64,000 bases of DNA from Leptospira bouyouniensis (GTDB lineage Bacteria > Spirochaetota > Leptospiria > Leptospirales > Leptospiraceae), in NCBI RefSeq assembly GCF_004769525.1, contig NZ_RQFT01000012.1, forward strand, positions 660,081-724,080, read 5' to 3'. Each line of letters starts with the position of its first letter. Within the stretch, counting starts at the first letter, position 1. Below the pieces are notes generated by a model that worked only from the letters and a program-made list of their open reading frames with translations, was not told where the DNA came from and did no database searches. Positions 18,929 to 30,537 of this stretch are shown piece by piece. Made by a program: the position numbers and the translations under genes.

Positions 18929-19831
18929 ATGGCAAAGAAAAAAGCATTGGTTCTCTCAGGTGGTGGGGCAAGAGGTGCCTACCAAGCGGGGGTTTTACGG
19001 TATTTAGAAGAAATCAATTGGAAACCTGATATCATTTGCGGAACTTCAGTTGGGGCAATCAATGCTTGTGCGATTGGCTCAGGTATGAATTCAGAGAAAT
19101 TGTCCGAACTTTGGTTGAAACTGAATCAAAAACATATCATGCGTTATTCGATATGGAATATGATCAAAGGATTATTTAGAAGAAAATATTACCCACTTGT
19201 TGAAACCTACCCTTTGAAAAAATTTATCCATGAACATTTGGATTTTTCAGCATTAAATTTGTCCCAAACCAAAGTGATCATCTCGGCTGTAAACATTCTC
19301 ACATCCGAACTTCGTTTTTTTGAAAACCCATCCTTACGCATTGAACACTTACTTGCTTCTTCTGCCATACCGATGATATTCCCTTGGCAAATGATCGATG
19401 GGGAACCGTATTGGGATGGTGGAGTGATGGCAAATACCCCCATTTTGCCTGCGTTAACGCATGAAGCTTCCGATATAGTCGTGGTATTATTATCCCCTGT
19501 TGGTAGTAATAAGATCATGGAAACACCCGAAACAAAGGATGAAGCTTTAGAACGTTTATTTGAATTGTATTTACTTGGATCTTATAAAAGTGTCGAACAA
19601 GGTTTAGAATATAGAAAATCAGTAATGGATGGACTCACCTCCGTAGAAAATTTTTTCTTAAGCCTTCGCACTCAATTCACGAAGGCAAAAATTTCAGTCA
19701 TTGCGCCAAAACAAATGTTAGGTCTTGGTAGTATTTTAAATTTTAAAAAGGAACAAGCAGAAAAACTTTTGACCCAAGGGTATGATGATGCACGGGATTT
19801 TTTTCAATCAAAATCCCAAAAGAAATCTTAA
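18929..19831 (+). CDS. Patatin-like phospholipase
   Basis: A roughly 300-residue RssA/YjjU-type patatin. Motifs are the oxyanion loop SGGGARGAYQAGVL, the nucleophile GTSVG, and the Asp of YWDGGVMANTP. It is short, has no signal peptide and no extra domain, so it is cytoplasmic and acts on lipid acyl esters. I chose ATG at 18929 (MAKKKALVLSGG); a GTG at 18917 is possible. The start is 1 bp after the stop of the NlpC gene, so translation is probably coupled. It is convergent with the FadL-type gene, with 2 bp between stops. Confidence 0.9.
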   Translation: MAKKKALVLSGGGARGAYQAGVLRYLEEINWKPDIICGTSVGAINACAIGSGMNSEKLSELWLKLNQKHIMRYSIWNMIKGLFRRKYYPLVETYPLKKFIHEHLDFSALNLSQTKVIISAVNILTSELRFFENPSLRIEHLLASSAIPMIFPWQMIDGEPYWDGGVMANTPILPALTHEASDIVVVLLSPVGSNKIMETPETKDEALERLFELYLLGSYKSVEQGLEYRKSVMDGLTSVENFFLSLRTQFTKAKISVIAPKQMLGLGSILNFKKEQAEKLLTQGYDDARDFFQSKSQKKS

Positions 19832-19833
19832 GA

Positions 19834-21396
19834 TTAGTTTCTAGAACTTACCATAATATAGATGGAATTGGCACTGTATTCAAAGGATTGAGCAAGAGAA
19901 TTTGGATCTATTCTGGAATTACCATAACCGAGTTCTCGTATATACGTCACAGATACAGATGATTTAGATGTAACCCAAGAAAATCCCAAACTCAAACCCC
20001 GGTTTCTAGAATACTCATTCCTTGGGTTCGTTCCAGACCTTGCCACTTTGTAAATAACACTCGCATCGCCAGCACTCGCTGTCACTTGGTTTCCAAAAGT
20101 ATTTTGTAAGTATAAATCAATAGCAGACTCTGTCCACGAGACAGGTTTTGTATTTGGTTCGTTTGTATAAATTCCACCTAATATAGAAAAGGTGTCTGCA
20201 ATGTAGTATTCCATACCAGCAGCAAAATTGGTTGTCGAAAAACGAGTGAGTTCTCTTACTTCCGTATCATTGATTGTGTAGGTGACTCTTCTTCCGAAAC
20301 TACTGATCTCATCTTGGTTACGTCTCACTTTATAGCCAGATGTATAGATCATATCGAAGGAGGCAAGAAACCTTGAGGTAGGAAAAAATGCGACACCAAA
20401 TCGCATTTCTGATGTTTGTGGGATGGAAGTCACAAGTTTTGGTTTTTGTGTGAGCACTCCTTGTTCAATTGAAGATGCACCATCACCCGTACCTTCAATA
20501 AAATCTATGGCAGAAGATCCAGGCCTTCTTGTTGAATCTGCATATACTTCGTTGTATAATCTGTCTCCACCTGTCACAAAGATTCTTCTATAACTCATAC
20601 CGAGTGATACTTTTGGGTTTGGTTGGTATTGGATCCCAAGTACTGGCATAATTCCTGTTGTGCGACGATTATCAACATAAGAGCGCATGACATAACTCAA
20701 ATCAGAGAATTGTTGGAATTGGGTTCTTGATACTTCTTTTGTATCACTCATGTAATAAAGAGTTGCACCTAATGACAATTTGTCGTTCAAAAGGTACGCC
20801 AAACTTGGACCTACAAGGAGTTGGTTGTATCGTTCTTTCGTATAGTTTCTTGTTGAATTAATGGAAGGGGAGACAAGCGGGTAGTTTACTTGGTCCACTC
20901 GGTTGTAGGAATAATTGTAAGTGTTTACAATTGAAAAAGCAAACTTCCAACGATCAAAATTTTTAAGTAAGCCAATAAAATTGGGATCAAATCCTTGGTG
21001 GGTTTGGTTGTACCTTTGGCCAGGTGTGTCAATATTGATATAACTACGTTTTATATCTTTGAAGTTACTCGCCGAAATCGAAATCCCATCGTTATGAGTA
21101 AAACCAAGCCCTGCAGGGTTATAATAGGCACCAGAAGGATCATCTGCAATGGCTGTAAATGCCCCAGCAAGTCCCGCCGCTCGTTCACCATAAAATCCTT
21201 GTAAGTTGTGGAAAGGTTCAGATGGGAAAACCGAACTAGAGATAAAATAAAAAAATGAAACCAAAAAAAGAGTACATATAGAATGAAACCTGTCGTTTTG
21301 TTTCAAAGATGTTTGTGATGAGAAGTCATGGTGTTTGAACATAAAATTTCGCAAAGGTTTTTGTATTGGATCGTTTAGTGGAACATTCTTTTTCAT
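19834..21396 (-). CDS. OmpP1/FadL/TodX-family outer membrane transporter
   Basis: A 520-residue barrel protein. The N-terminal hatch motif of the FadL family is clear: GERAAGLAGAFTAIADDPSG followed by AYYNPAGLGF. The family imports long-chain fatty acids or other hydrophobic compounds. A signal peptide (LFLVSFFYFISSSVFPS) sits unusually deep, about 40 residues in, so the true start may be an internal Met (for example the MFKHHDF near residue 19). The C-terminus (YIMVSSRN) lacks the typical terminal Phe. The start directly follows the stop of the upstream lipoprotein gene, so the two are co-transcribed. Confidence 0.88.
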   Translation of the reverse strand: MKKNVPLNDPIQKPLRNFMFKHHDFSSQTSLKQNDRFHSICTLFLVSFFYFISSSVFPSEPFHNLQGFYGERAAGLAGAFTAIADDPSGAYYNPAGLGFTHNDGISISASNFKDIKRSYINIDTPGQRYNQTHQGFDPNFIGLLKNFDRWKFAFSIVNTYNYSYNRVDQVNYPLVSPSINSTRNYTKERYNQLLVGPSLAYLLNDKLSLGATLYYMSDTKEVSRTQFQQFSDLSYVMRSYVDNRRTTGIMPVLGIQYQPNPKVSLGMSYRRIFVTGGDRLYNEVYADSTRRPGSSAIDFIEGTGDGASSIEQGVLTQKPKLVTSIPQTSEMRFGVAFFPTSRFLASFDMIYTSGYKVRRNQDEISSFGRRVTYTINDTEVRELTRFSTTNFAAGMEYYIADTFSILGGIYTNEPNTKPVSWTESAIDLYLQNTFGNQVTASAGDASVIYKVARSGTNPRNEYSRNRGLSLGFSWVTSKSSVSVTYIRELGYGNSRIDPNSLAQSFEYSANSIYIMVSSRN

Positions 21397-22932
21397 TTAT
21401 AATTGATATAAAACGTTAGGTGCGATTAAAAGTTGGGTATACACTTCATTTCCATTGGAATCTATTTCATACCGCCAAACATCTGCATTGCTGACTTGGT
21501 CGGCCGAACCATAAAAATCCACATAATAACTCTCAGTGGAATCAGACTCATTGATGTAAAATTCACCCCAGCCAATATAATCATCAGGGAAGTTATTGGG
21601 ATTTACTCCATTAGGCATAATGACAAAAGCATCATAGGCAGCATATCCACCTGCACCAATACCACCACTAGGTAAAGGAGTTGTGAAATCTACATATACA
21701 TCCCATTCAAAGGTATAAGTTGTCTCAATAAACTCACCGTATAAAGCTGTATCGAGGACACCCAATTCTTCGTATTCATCATTTATGCTGTTATCGATAT
21801 CATAATAATCGACAGCAAAGTAGGTAATGTCTCCATTGGGATCATAGGTTTCTGTAATGTAGTATTCGAAATTATCTGCATTGTCAATGTATTCCGTGAG
21901 CACATACCCACCAAGATCATTGGTTCGACCTTTCACGGAAGTTGTGATTTTATTGCCAGCGGCATCATCATATACATTGCTATAGTTTAAAGTCACACAG
22001 TTATTTGAGTTTGCATTTGTATCGTTTGCACATTCTTCGAAGGTAAACCGTGTTGTGGATTTGTCTGTATTGCCTGAACCTGATGTCACTTGTTTGATAT
22101 TAAGGATGGCTTTGTCTTTTTTTCCTTCTTGGGTAATGTAGGTGATTGAAGCATCCACACTCAAAGAAATTCCAAATACCCGTAAAGAACGAGTGATGGA
22201 GCTGAATACTTTCGATTTGTCGTTTTTGAATTTGATGCTTTTTTGGAACTGGTTATTGGAAGGGCAGGGTTGTGGTGTTCCAATCGCATCGGCAAAAGAA
22301 TAGGAAACTTCGATATCATACTCACTATTACTTAAGGTTCTGTATACCATGGCAGGAGTTGGCACAGCTTGACCAATGAAAGGCAAAATTCCTTCGTTTT
22401 GTAAACTGACAAGTTCTCCCCTTGCTTCTTCTGGGCTTAAGCCAAGCCTTTCAATGCCTTCTAAAAATTCTTCTTCCATACTTTGTGTGATGCGTACTGT
22501 GGATGCACCACCTGGGATGCAGACTCCAGGACTTGCTTTTGCGAGAGTATAAGAACCACTGATGAGGACTAAATCCTTCTTGGAATCTCTTAGGATTTCA
22601 GCTACTATCCCTGTTCCATCTGTTAAAAAATTTTGCCCAGTGAATCCATAGTCCAATGTATCTTGTGCAATGCCTTTATTACTGAAGACCATTTTATTTG
22701 ATTTGTTTTTTATAAAGACACTGGCCCCAAGACCATTTGATGGTTTACGAATGGATCTGGGAACTGCAACACTCAAATTGGAAGGTAATTCCGCGTTGAT
22801 ATTTGAAGAGAGGAGTGTTCGAACCAAAAATCGAACTGCTAAGGCACTGAGCGAGTTACTTTCATCTTTTTCTTTTTTACAACCTACCAATATGAAATTC
22901 GAAAGTAAGAGTATTAGAAAAAAATGTTTCAT
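21397..22932 (-). CDS. Large lipoprotein of unknown function
   Basis: A 511-residue protein with a clean lipoprotein signal (FFLILLLSNFILVGC, Cys near 18) followed by a charged KKEKDES tether. The body is rich in Asp, Asn, Tyr and Ser and looks beta-stranded; cysteines occur in three small clusters (CIPGG, CPSNNQ, CANDTNANSNNC) that could form disulfides. No domain is recognised. It is the first gene of a two-gene operon with the FadL-type transporter and could act with it at the outer membrane. Its 5' end overlaps the upstream reach of the divergent M48 frame by 9 bp, but the likely M48 start is 100 bp away. Confidence 0.75.
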   Translation of the reverse strand: MKHFFLILLLSNFILVGCKKEKDESNSLSALAVRFLVRTLLSSNINAELPSNLSVAVPRSIRKPSNGLGASVFIKNKSNKMVFSNKGIAQDTLDYGFTGQNFLTDGTGIVAEILRDSKKDLVLISGSYTLAKASPGVCIPGGASTVRITQSMEEEFLEGIERLGLSPEEARGELVSLQNEGILPFIGQAVPTPAMVYRTLSNSEYDIEVSYSFADAIGTPQPCPSNNQFQKSIKFKNDKSKVFSSITRSLRVFGISLSVDASITYITQEGKKDKAILNIKQVTSGSGNTDKSTTRFTFEECANDTNANSNNCVTLNYSNVYDDAAGNKITTSVKGRTNDLGGYVLTEYIDNADNFEYYITETYDPNGDITYFAVDYYDIDNSINDEYEELGVLDTALYGEFIETTYTFEWDVYVDFTTPLPSGGIGAGGYAAYDAFVIMPNGVNPNNFPDDYIGWGEFYINESDSTESYYVDFYGSADQVSNADVWRYEIDSNGNEVYTQLLIAPNVLYQL

Positions 22933-23031
22933 CAGTCATTCATGACAATGGAAAGAGAAGAATTGTCAATTCGAAAGTCAAAATTAAAAAAAGAGTTTTC
23001 AAAGATTGAATTGAACAAACACTCATGGGAA

Positions 23032-24264
23032 ATGAGACCGAACAAGTTAATTTATTTCATTTTATTCCTCGGAATCTCACTCTTTGCCAAAGGGAATGTT
23101 TATGTGCAAAGCAACAAAGCAAAGTTACTCTCTCAACCAAAGTTAAATGCAGATGGGACTGGTTTAAAAATAGGAGAAGTACTAACTCCGATGGGCGAAC
23201 AAGGTCTTTTCGTACAAGTGCGAGTGGAAGAAAAAACTGGTTGGGTTTCTAAGTTATTTGTTTCTCCACTCCCACCTGGGAACCAAATGAAGTTAGGGAT
23301 CACTTCGAATTCTTCGGAAGCAGTTGTCGCAAGACAAAGGGCATCTGATTTTACAAAAACAGCTGCTGCGAGAGGACTCTCTGAAACACAAAAAATGCGT
23401 GTCAGAGGAGAAGGAGAACTGTATGATTTTGAATCTTTACGTTGGTTAGAATCCGTCCCACTCTCTACAGAAGTCACAAATGATAAAGATGATAAAAATT
23501 CACCTAACGTAAGTTTACAACAAAACTTGTTTTCATTCACTTCAAATCAATCGTTACCTGTCTTAGGTGAAACAAAAGCAGAAGTGAAAATGGGTCGTTC
23601 TCTGGCCGCTAGATTGTTAAAAAAATATCCTATTGTCAAAGACTTAGAATTCACCCGTTATTTGAATTCCATAGCGTTTCGATTAGGTTCTGTTTCTTCC
23701 AGAAAAGATTTAGAGTTTCGTGTTGGTATCATTGAATCCAATGAAATAAATGCTTATTCCTGCCCAGGAGGGTATTTGTTTTTAACAACTGGTGCCTTAA
23801 AAAAAATCCAAACTGAAGCGGAACTTGCAGGGATCATCGCTCATGAAATGGGTCATGTGATATTATTCCATAATGGTGAATTCAAAGAATCCAATGTGTT
23901 TGTGGATATACTTTCTGGCCTTTTATCACCTCCTGGAAGTGAGGTGGTGAACTCTGCGATGGCAACTGCAATTACAGAGATGGAAAAACAATTTTTTGAA
24001 ACTGGTCGCGATGTTAAAGTAGAATTGGAAGCGGATGAAGCTGCAGTAGGTCTAGTTTCTCAAGTTGGTTATTCTCCCTTAGGACTTTCTAGTTATTTGA
24101 ACACAATGTCAAAATCAGATGGTGCTGAGCTTTTGAAAAAAACACATCCAGAAACCAATGTTAGGATTGCAAAACTTGTGTTTATCGAATCTTCGATTTC
24201 AATGGAAGGCACTCCGATCATTGTCGATCGATGGAGTGAATATAAAAATAGAATTGGAAAATGA
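23032..24264 (+). CDS. SH3-domain and M48-type zinc metalloprotease, exported
   Basis: About 410 residues from the chosen start. The signal peptide is LIYFILFLGISLFA. An SH3-like domain follows (VYVQSNKAKLLSQP, GEQGLFVQVRVEEKTGWVS). The M48 peptidase domain carries IIAHEMGHVILFH, with HExxH at about 271-275, and a downstream ELEADEAAV in which the Glu is the third zinc ligand. An NAYSCPGGYLF segment precedes it, as in BepA/LoiP-type proteases that oversee outer membrane assembly. I prefer ATG 23032 because it begins the signal peptide; the frame runs back to 22924. The stop overlaps the start of the cyclase gene by 4 bp (ATGA). Confidence 0.85.
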   Translation: MRPNKLIYFILFLGISLFAKGNVYVQSNKAKLLSQPKLNADGTGLKIGEVLTPMGEQGLFVQVRVEEKTGWVSKLFVSPLPPGNQMKLGITSNSSEAVVARQRASDFTKTAAARGLSETQKMRVRGEGELYDFESLRWLESVPLSTEVTNDKDDKNSPNVSLQQNLFSFTSNQSLPVLGETKAEVKMGRSLAARLLKKYPIVKDLEFTRYLNSIAFRLGSVSSRKDLEFRVGIIESNEINAYSCPGGYLFLTTGALKKIQTEAELAGIIAHEMGHVILFHNGEFKESNVFVDILSGLLSPPGSEVVNSAMATAITEMEKQFFETGRDVKVELEADEAAVGLVSQVGYSPLGLSSYLNTMSKSDGAELLKKTHPETNVRIAKLVFIESSISMEGTPIIVDRWSEYKNRIGK

Positions 24265-26429
24265 AACAAAGTAAAATTTTAATCCCCATCTTTTTGATGG
24301 TAGTGATCCCAGCTCTCCTCACTACTTTCTTAACATTATTTAAATTTTCTGCTACGCTTGATCGCAAATTATCAGATGCCTTTTTCCATCTGTTACCTTC
24401 ACACCATCGATTTTCTAATGATATCGTGATCATTGATATAGATGAACAGAGTATTGCCAAATATGCAGATCACCCTGAGCTTGGACAATGGCCTTGGAAA
24501 CGACACATTTATCCAACACTCATAGGATATACAAAACTTCTCACTCCACCAAAAATCACGATTATAGATATCATGTTTACAGAAAGGTCGGATTATGATG
24601 ATGCTCTTGTCTCCGCTAACGAGAGTTTGGGGGAGATTTCTCATGCAGCAAATTTTCGTGATGGTGGTATTGTAATTCCAAGAAAAGGAATCGAAACCAT
24701 CAGTCAGAAATTCAGTGTTCCTTTGGATACAAAGATTCCATTTCCCAAATATGAAAATGCTTCCTTTCCTATTGGATTAATCGGGGAAACAGCTCCTATG
24801 ATTCATGTAGTGAATGTGATTGCCGATAGTGATGGTATTTTAAGGAGGTTTTCACCTTTTGTTAGATGGAATGGATTGTATTTTCCTACTCTTGCGTTAC
24901 AAGCATTTGCGTTAGGTGAATCTTACAAAACAGAATCTAAAGATTCAAATTTTTATTTATTAAAAGGCGATGTCCGACGAATTGTGCCAGTCGGTAAAGA
25001 TGGACTTGTTCGGTCTTATTTTTATACAGAAGAAGAATTAAGAAATATTCCAAGGTATTCTGCTGCGGGCATCATCGAATCACTTGAAAAATTAAATTCA
25101 GGAGAAGTGGAAGACCCAAATTCTTTGCTTGTACCACCAAAATTATTTGATGGAAAAATTGTTCTTATAGGTACATCTGCTGCATCAACTCACGATGATG
25201 TGGTGACACCACATGGATTATTTCCTGGAGTCATTGCCCAAGCAGTTTTTGCTTCTAATTTAACTGAAGGCCATTTACTAAAAGAATTACCGGAATCGTA
25301 TGGGATTGGATTCACAATAATCGTACTGTTTGTTGGTGTACTGATCCTTTTTATCAATCAGTGGCATCTTTTAAAGAATATATATCCGATATTTGCAGTA
25401 TCACTTTTTATTGGGACTTTTTATTTTTTATATCGAATGGATATGGTTTTATCAACATATTCATTTGTTTTGGGATTTCCCATTTCTTATTTATTAGGTT
25501 TTGCTTATCTTACGTATACAGAAGGTAGAGAGAAAAGAAAATTCAATCACATCTTACGCAACTTAGTTGATCCGGAAGTTGTCAGTGTTGCCCTTGAAAA
25601 TATGGAATCTTTAAAACAAGGAGGAGAGTGGGAAATTACCGCTTTTTTTTCTGACGTTGCAGGATTTTCTTCCATCAGTGAAGAGTTAAGTGCGACTGAT
25701 CTTGCTAAACTTCTAAATGAATACCTTTCAGCGATGACAAAGGTTTTAAAAGCCAATGCAGGTACGTTAGATAAATACATTGGAGATGCAATCGTTGGGA
25801 TTTTTGGGGCACCGATTCAAAATAAAGAACATCCAAAACTTGCTTGCAAAACAGCTCTAGAGATGGTAACTGAGCTTGAAAATTTACGTGTTGAATGGAA
25901 CAAACGCGGAGATTACACTCCACTGGCACGTGCGATGGTCTTTCGGATCGGACTCAACTGTGGTTTGGCTAAGGTGGGATTTATGGGCACAGATAGTTTG
26001 GCATCATATACAATGATGGGAGATAGTGTCAATTTGGCCGCTAGATTAGAAGCGGCAGCAAAGGACTATGGTGTTTCCATCCTTGTTTCCGAAAGCATTG
26101 AATCTGTTTGTAAGGATACGTTTCATTTTCGGTTTTTGGATTGGATCCGTGTGAAAGGAAAAGAAGCGCCTGTAAAGATTTTTAGTTTAGAATCATTTCA
26201 AAAAGATGTTACATCTATCATGTTGGATGCAGAAAAAGAATATGAATTAGGATTTTCACAATATTCGAAACGAAATTGGGAAGATGCTATTGAACACTTT
26301 AAGAATGTTTCTAAAATTTTAGGTAAAGAAGATAAAAGTAGTCACTTACTCATCAAACGTTGCCAAACTTTATTCCAAAACCCACCACCTATCGACTGGG
26401 ACGGTGTTTATACACGTACATCAAAATAA
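24261..26429 (+). CDS. CHASE2-domain class III adenylate/guanylate cyclase
   Basis: A 722-residue membrane cyclase. TM1 is near residue 10-30. A periplasmic CHASE2 sensor spans about 40-330 ([28 protein letters not shown] end). Three TM helices follow at about 345-415. The class III catalytic domain covers about 455-640, with FFSDVAGFS (metal Asp about 464), [11 protein letters not shown] (metal Asp about 509) and [11 protein letters not shown]-terminal segment (about 655-710) looks like TPR. It makes cAMP or cGMP in response to a periplasmic cue. It overlaps the M48 gene by 4 bp, so those two are co-expressed. Confidence 0.93.
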   Translation: MKQSKILIPIFLMVVIPALLTTFLTLFKFSATLDRKLSDAFFHLLPSHHRFSNDIVIIDIDEQSIAKYADHPELGQWPWKRHIYPTLIGYTKLLTPPKITIIDIMFTERSDYDDALVSANESLGEISHAANFRDGGIVIPRKGIETISQKFSVPLDTKIPFPKYENASFPIGLIGETAPMIHVVNVIADSDGILRRFSPFVRWNGLYFPTLALQAFALGESYKTESKDSNFYLLKGDVRRIVPVGKDGLVRSYFYTEEELRNIPRYSAAGIIESLEKLNSGEVEDPNSLLVPPKLFDGKIVLIGTSAASTHDDVVTPHGLFPGVIAQAVFASNLTEGHLLKELPESYGIGFTIIVLFVGVLILFINQWHLLKNIYPIFAVSLFIGTFYFLYRMDMVLSTYSFVLGFPISYLLGFAYLTYTEGREKRKFNHILRNLVDPEVVSVALENMESLKQGGEWEITAFFSDVAGFSSISEELSATDLAKLLNEYLSAMTKVLKANAGTLDKYIGDAIVGIFGAPIQNKEHPKLACKTALEMVTELENLRVEWNKRGDYTPLARAMVFRIGLNCGLAKVGFMGTDSLASYTMMGDSVNLAARLEAAAKDYGVSILVSESIESVCKDTFHFRFLDWIRVKGKEAPVKIFSLESFQKDVTSIMLDAEKEYELGFSQYSKRNWEDAIEHFKNVSKILGKEDKSSHLLIKRCQTLFQNPPPIDWDGVYTRTSK

Positions 26430-26482
26430 TACTATACCGAAAATTGCTTTTACCAGATTGTCCAGATCAAGGAAAAAGCGAA

Positions 26483-28285
26483 ATGAACGAAGCAAAAATT
26501 AAATCATTATGTTGGCGGTTGACAATTGGTCTTGAATTATTAACCGCAGTACTTGCAGTTCCTACTGCAGTATTGTTTATTATCATTGCTGGTGTTTATT
26601 CTTTTGAAAAATCTATCCTCGTTGTGTTTGGAGCAACCATTGCTCTTTTTACGTCTTATATCTTTCCTACAATACGATTTCTAAAGTTTCAAAATCTTTT
26701 AAGAACAACAATCCCCAATACATTTAGTAATAAATCGCTTTTGGAAAAACAAAAAATAAAACGCCAGCTATTAGAATTTCCAAAAAAAAATTTAGGATAC
26801 TTTCTTGTGCAATGGTCTTTTGGAATTCCCTTAGCAGCTTTTGTTACGTTTCAATTTTTTACACCGACAATCGTAGAATACCTTCCTTATTTTATATTAC
26901 CGATCCTTATTTATCCTGTACTTGGTGTTTCTCATTTTTTTCTCAGTGAACTTTTAGTTTCGGAAGTTTTGATTACAAAGGAGCTGAAAGATCTTCCTTT
27001 AGAATCCGAGACTATTCCAAAAGTGGGAATTTATGCCCGTATCTTTTTTACAATGTCCGCTGTCTTTACTATGACACTTACAGCTTTAGGGTATTTATTA
27101 CTTGTAGAGGTGACAAAATTTGCGCAATTACAGAATGCAGAAGTCACCTTGGTGCTAATGGCAGTTTTTATCACGGTTAATATTTTTGTTTTAACATCTC
27201 TTTTTGTGAAAGCAATGAAATTTAACACTATCCAAATGGCCAATCGATATAAAGAATTGGCAACAGGTGATTTAAGAGAGTCAGTTCCTATTATTTCTAC
27301 AGATGAATTAGGACATGGATCCATTTCTTTAAATTCATTTATTCATAGTATCCGTAAAATCACCTCCGTAGTCATTGAAGAGTCAGATAAATTGAATGCT
27401 GATGCCAAAGTGATCGCAACTCAGACACAGGGCCTTACTCAAGCTATGATGGAGCAGGCATCTTCATCTGAAGAAATGTCTGCTGGTGTCGAAGAAATGT
27501 CAGCTAGCATTCGTTCTACTGCTTTCGGAGCCAAAAAACAAAACGATATCACGAAAGAAGCAAAGGACTTGGTGATTGGAATGGAGTCATCAATTATTTC
27601 CATTCATGATATGATGAGTTTGACTGAATCAGAAACGAAACAAATGGAAGAAGAAACAAAATTAGGCCAAACAGCTTTACATTCGACACTTTCCGCCATG
27701 TCAGAGATCGAAACAAGTGTTGATCATACTTCCAATGTGATTCAAGTGATTGGAGAGATTTCCGATAAAATTGGACTGCTTTCGCTCAATGCATCAATCG
27801 AAGCTGCGAGGGCAGGGGATGCAGGTCGTGGGTTTGCTGTAGTCGCGAGTGAAATTTCCAAACTAGGGGAACAAACTCTTTCCAATACAAAACGAATCTT
27901 GGAAGCAGTATCGAAAGCTTCTGCTTCCACAAAATCAGGAAGGCTTGCTGTATCCAATACGGAAAAAACTTTCACTCAAATTGGGAAGTCAGTAAACACA
28001 ACGATTGAACTTATCAAACAATCCAGTGAAATGACAAAAAAACAATTGGAGCTCGTCAAAAATGTGAAAGATAGTTTTGAAAAATTAACCATTTCCGCTA
28101 TGGAAATTGAACAAAATACAAACGAACAAGCAAGTACTTCAGAAGAACTCGCAAAAAGTATCGCTACCATTACGGAAGGTACGGAATACTTAAATCAGTT
28201 TGTGAACGATATTGATAAACTCTGTGTTGCTTTATCAGGGAAAGCTGCAAACTTGAGAAAGACAGTCGATTTTTTTAAGATTTAA
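26483..28285 (+). CDS. Methyl-accepting chemotaxis protein with six membrane helices
   Basis: A 600-residue chemoreceptor. The N-terminal 280 residues contain six hydrophobic helices with short loops and no periplasmic ligand domain, so sensing is probably within or at the membrane. A HAMP-like region ([18 protein letters not shown]) leads into the methylation helices. The signalling hairpin is intact ([28 protein letters not shown]). I chose ATG 26483, which has AAGGAA 8 bp upstream; the longer frame overlaps the cyclase gene. There is no C-terminal NWETF-like tether. It ends convergent with the Omp85-like gene, overlapping 4 bp. Confidence 0.92.
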   Translation: MNEAKIKSLCWRLTIGLELLTAVLAVPTAVLFIIIAGVYSFEKSILVVFGATIALFTSYIFPTIRFLKFQNLLRTTIPNTFSNKSLLEKQKIKRQLLEFPKKNLGYFLVQWSFGIPLAAFVTFQFFTPTIVEYLPYFILPILIYPVLGVSHFFLSELLVSEVLITKELKDLPLESETIPKVGIYARIFFTMSAVFTMTLTALGYLLLVEVTKFAQLQNAEVTLVLMAVFITVNIFVLTSLFVKAMKFNTIQMANRYKELATGDLRESVPIISTDELGHGSISLNSFIHSIRKITSVVIEESDKLNADAKVIATQTQGLTQAMMEQASSSEEMSAGVEEMSASIRSTAFGAKKQNDITKEAKDLVIGMESSIISIHDMMSLTESETKQMEEETKLGQTALHSTLSAMSEIETSVDHTSNVIQVIGEISDKIGLLSLNASIEAARAGDAGRGFAVVASEISKLGEQTLSNTKRILEAVSKASASTKSGRLAVSNTEKTFTQIGKSVNTTIELIKQSSEMTKKQLELVKNVKDSFEKLTISAMEIEQNTNEQASTSEELAKSIATITEGTEYLNQFVNDIDKLCVALSGKAANLRKTVDFFKI

Positions 28286-29814
28286 AAAACATGACTAAAA
28301 TTAACAAAAAGTTGTTCATCTTCCCTTGATTTTGCATAATCAATCATAATGATTGTTGCTTGGTTCCAAGCAATGCGAAGCCCAATCCCTCGAGAATAAA
28401 AATAGTTTTTTAGATTAATTTTATGTTCGTCGTCCCAAACCCTACCATAATCAAAAAAGGGAACGATATTAAAGGCAAAAAATTCTGATCCTAATTTTAA
28501 TTCTGCAAATTTCCATCGGATTTCAGAATTCCCCCATCCCATCGCACGTCCAACGAAACGATCTTGTTTGTATCCACGTAACGTACGAAGTCCTCCAAGT
28601 CCACCCACAAGTCCTTCTGTACCCCACATATTTCGATATTCAAAAAATGGTGCTTCACCTTCTGTTACACCTAGACCAAAACGATTGGCAACGACTAACT
28701 TATCAACTAACTTTGGAAAGGGGCTCCAAAACATTTTTGTTTGTGCAAAATACTTTTGAAACTGATAATTTGAACCCATCGCCTTATCATGTTTTTCATA
28801 CGTGACTTCGGCAAAAATACCTGAATTTGGGTCTGGTTCAAAATCTCTTGTATCGTATACAATTCCAAGACGTACTGCATTGACATAACCACCTTGGTAA
28901 CCTATAATTTTTTTTCCTTCATAGTCTTCTGTTAATCGAGTTTTGCCATTGGGAACATCAGCACTCAGTTGGTCGAAAGTTGGATCAATTCCTCTGACCA
29001 TTTTTCCATCGTAGGTACGAATGATATTATTTGAAAATTTTAATCCAGACACTAATCTTACTGTTCCACCCACATAAGACCTTTCTACACTCACAGTTGC
29101 CATTGGAGTCTCAATGGTATAACGATTGTACATCTTGTCAGTTACCACATAACCAGGTGTTTGTGGAATTCCTGATAAAGTTTTTCCACCTACTTGGAAT
29201 GGGTCAGAACTAGTACCAGGTCTGTAGTAAGTGAGATTTGTTTCTTGGTCGATGAAACTTGCATTGTTTACTTGACGATTGTAAGGTTGGTTTCGATCCA
29301 GATAGGAAAGTGGTTTCATGCTCGATTCACCAATTCCAAAATATAAAGTAGTGGGAGTGATCGTTAAAAAAGCATCTGCTCTTAACCTCCACTCTGTATC
29401 TTTTAGAAAAGGCATATCCAAACTGATTTGGTGGTATTGGGCATTTTTATTTGTATTAAAATACTGTGCAAAGAGCCTCATCCGGTAAGGCGTATAATAG
29501 AATAATGGATCTGTTTTTGGTCCGTTATTATAGAGATAAGCCCTTGCACCATAACCAATCCCTTCGTTTGGATCCGAATTGATCAGTGGAAGGCCTGTCG
29601 GATACCAACCATCTTTTTTATCTTCTATGTCCTTTTTGCAAAGTTGTTTGGATGGATCCATGGGAAAAGGAAGGTTCTTAGGCGGAGGGTCTTTGATACA
29701 ACCTGGCTCAGGGATGGCTTCTTGTGCGATGAGGTTTCCCAGTGAGCCAAGCACAAAGATGACAAAACAAACCGTTAGCTGTCTTGAAACCCTATGCACG
29801 AGATGAATTCCCAT
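28282..29814 (-). CDS. Omp85-family (BamA/TamA-like barrel) outer membrane protein without POTRA domains
   Basis: A 510-residue exported protein. The signal peptide is [20 protein letters not shown] short [12 protein letters not shown] linker leads into [12 protein letters not shown], typical of the barrel start. The diagnostic Omp85 loop reads [17 protein letters not shown], with RGY in place of the VRGF tip motif, followed by strands GNSEIRWKF and [14 protein letters not shown] and the terminal FVNFSHVF ending in Phe. No POTRA repeats precede the barrel, so it belongs with small D15-type surface antigens and not with BamA. Function is unknown. A perfect palindrome lies about 45 bp upstream of the start. 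Confidence 0.85.
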   Translation of the reverse strand: MGIHLVHRVSRQLTVCFVIFVLGSLGNLIAQEAIPEPGCIKDPPPKNLPFPMDPSKQLCKKDIEDKKDGWYPTGLPLINSDPNEGIGYGARAYLYNNGPKTDPLFYYTPYRMRLFAQYFNTNKNAQYHQISLDMPFLKDTEWRLRADAFLTITPTTLYFGIGESSMKPLSYLDRNQPYNRQVNNASFIDQETNLTYYRPGTSSDPFQVGGKTLSGIPQTPGYVVTDKMYNRYTIETPMATVSVERSYVGGTVRLVSGLKFSNNIIRTYDGKMVRGIDPTFDQLSADVPNGKTRLTEDYEGKKIIGYQGGYVNAVRLGIVYDTRDFEPDPNSGIFAEVTYEKHDKAMGSNYQFQKYFAQTKMFWSPFPKLVDKLVVANRFGLGVTEGEAPFFEYRNMWGTEGLVGGLGGLRTLRGYKQDRFVGRAMGWGNSEIRWKFAELKLGSEFFAFNIVPFFDYGRVWDDEHKINLKNYFYSRGIGLRIAWNQATIIMIDYAKSREDEQLFVNFSHVF

Positions 29815-29858
29815 AAGAGGAGGAAATTGGAAGATTTGTAGACTCTGTCAACCAAAAA

Positions 29859-29872
29859 AGTGAGCGCTCACT
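29859..29872. promoter_or_regulatory. Perfect 14-bp palindrome, TetR-type operator candidate
   Basis: AGTGAGCGCTCACT is fully self-complementary and lies 45-58 bp upstream of the Omp85-like gene start, with TTGACA on the same strand just downstream of it. The TGAGCGCTCA core resembles operators of TetR-family repressors. No TetR gene is in the window. Confidence 0.45.
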
Positions 29873-30537
29873 CAATTTTTTTAAACGATACCATCGATGG
29901 TGCCGTCATAAACCAGAAAATAAATTCACGAATTTTCCATTCGTTTTTCCCGTGTTGGAACAGATTGGGACTTGTCTCTTTTTGGTTTGAACTTTGTTAA
30001 ACTAGGAGAGGTGAGTTTCACATAGGAGAGTCTAAATCAGTTTCGATTGAGGATTGAGACTCATCACAACATGAATATTAGATGAACAATCAATCGAAAT
30101 GATGAAACAACAAATTAAAATCCTTCTCTTATGGTTATAAGTCTTCAGAGTATTAGATGGAATATTTTGTATGACACGAATTGGATCATATTCGAAAACC
30201 CTAAAATTATCACTTCGCCTTACCTAAAACAGACGGTAAGTAGAGATTCAAATAGGATAAACTAGTGAAATGGTAAAAAAGATCCATGCTTGAATCTGTG
30301 AGGTTTGGTATCTACTTTGGAGAGTTTATATGATTGAACGTGGGTAACTAATAAAAACCGTTTGATCCTTTTCTCTGGAATCGAACCGATGTATGGTTTT
30401 TGATTGGTTTTGGTTGAGATCGTAATTCCTTCATTGAATGGAATATTATCAGCATAGATTGGAAAGGTAATCATAATTTACGCAATCTCGTATCCTAAAA
30501 TACAGGGAACAGATTTATTCTTTCGATGTAAAATGAC
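29873..30537. other. Intergenic stretch with no recognisable gene
   Basis: About 660 bp between the divergent Omp85-like gene and the lipoprotein gene at 30636. Both strands show only short open frames. The longest, 70 codons leftward at 30262-30474, has no clear ribosome-binding site or familiar motif and is not called. No terminator or tRNA was seen. Confidence 0.4.

Noticed and set aside
30262..30474. Leftward 70-codon frame
   Set aside because: No ribosome-binding site, no familiar motif and no operon context.
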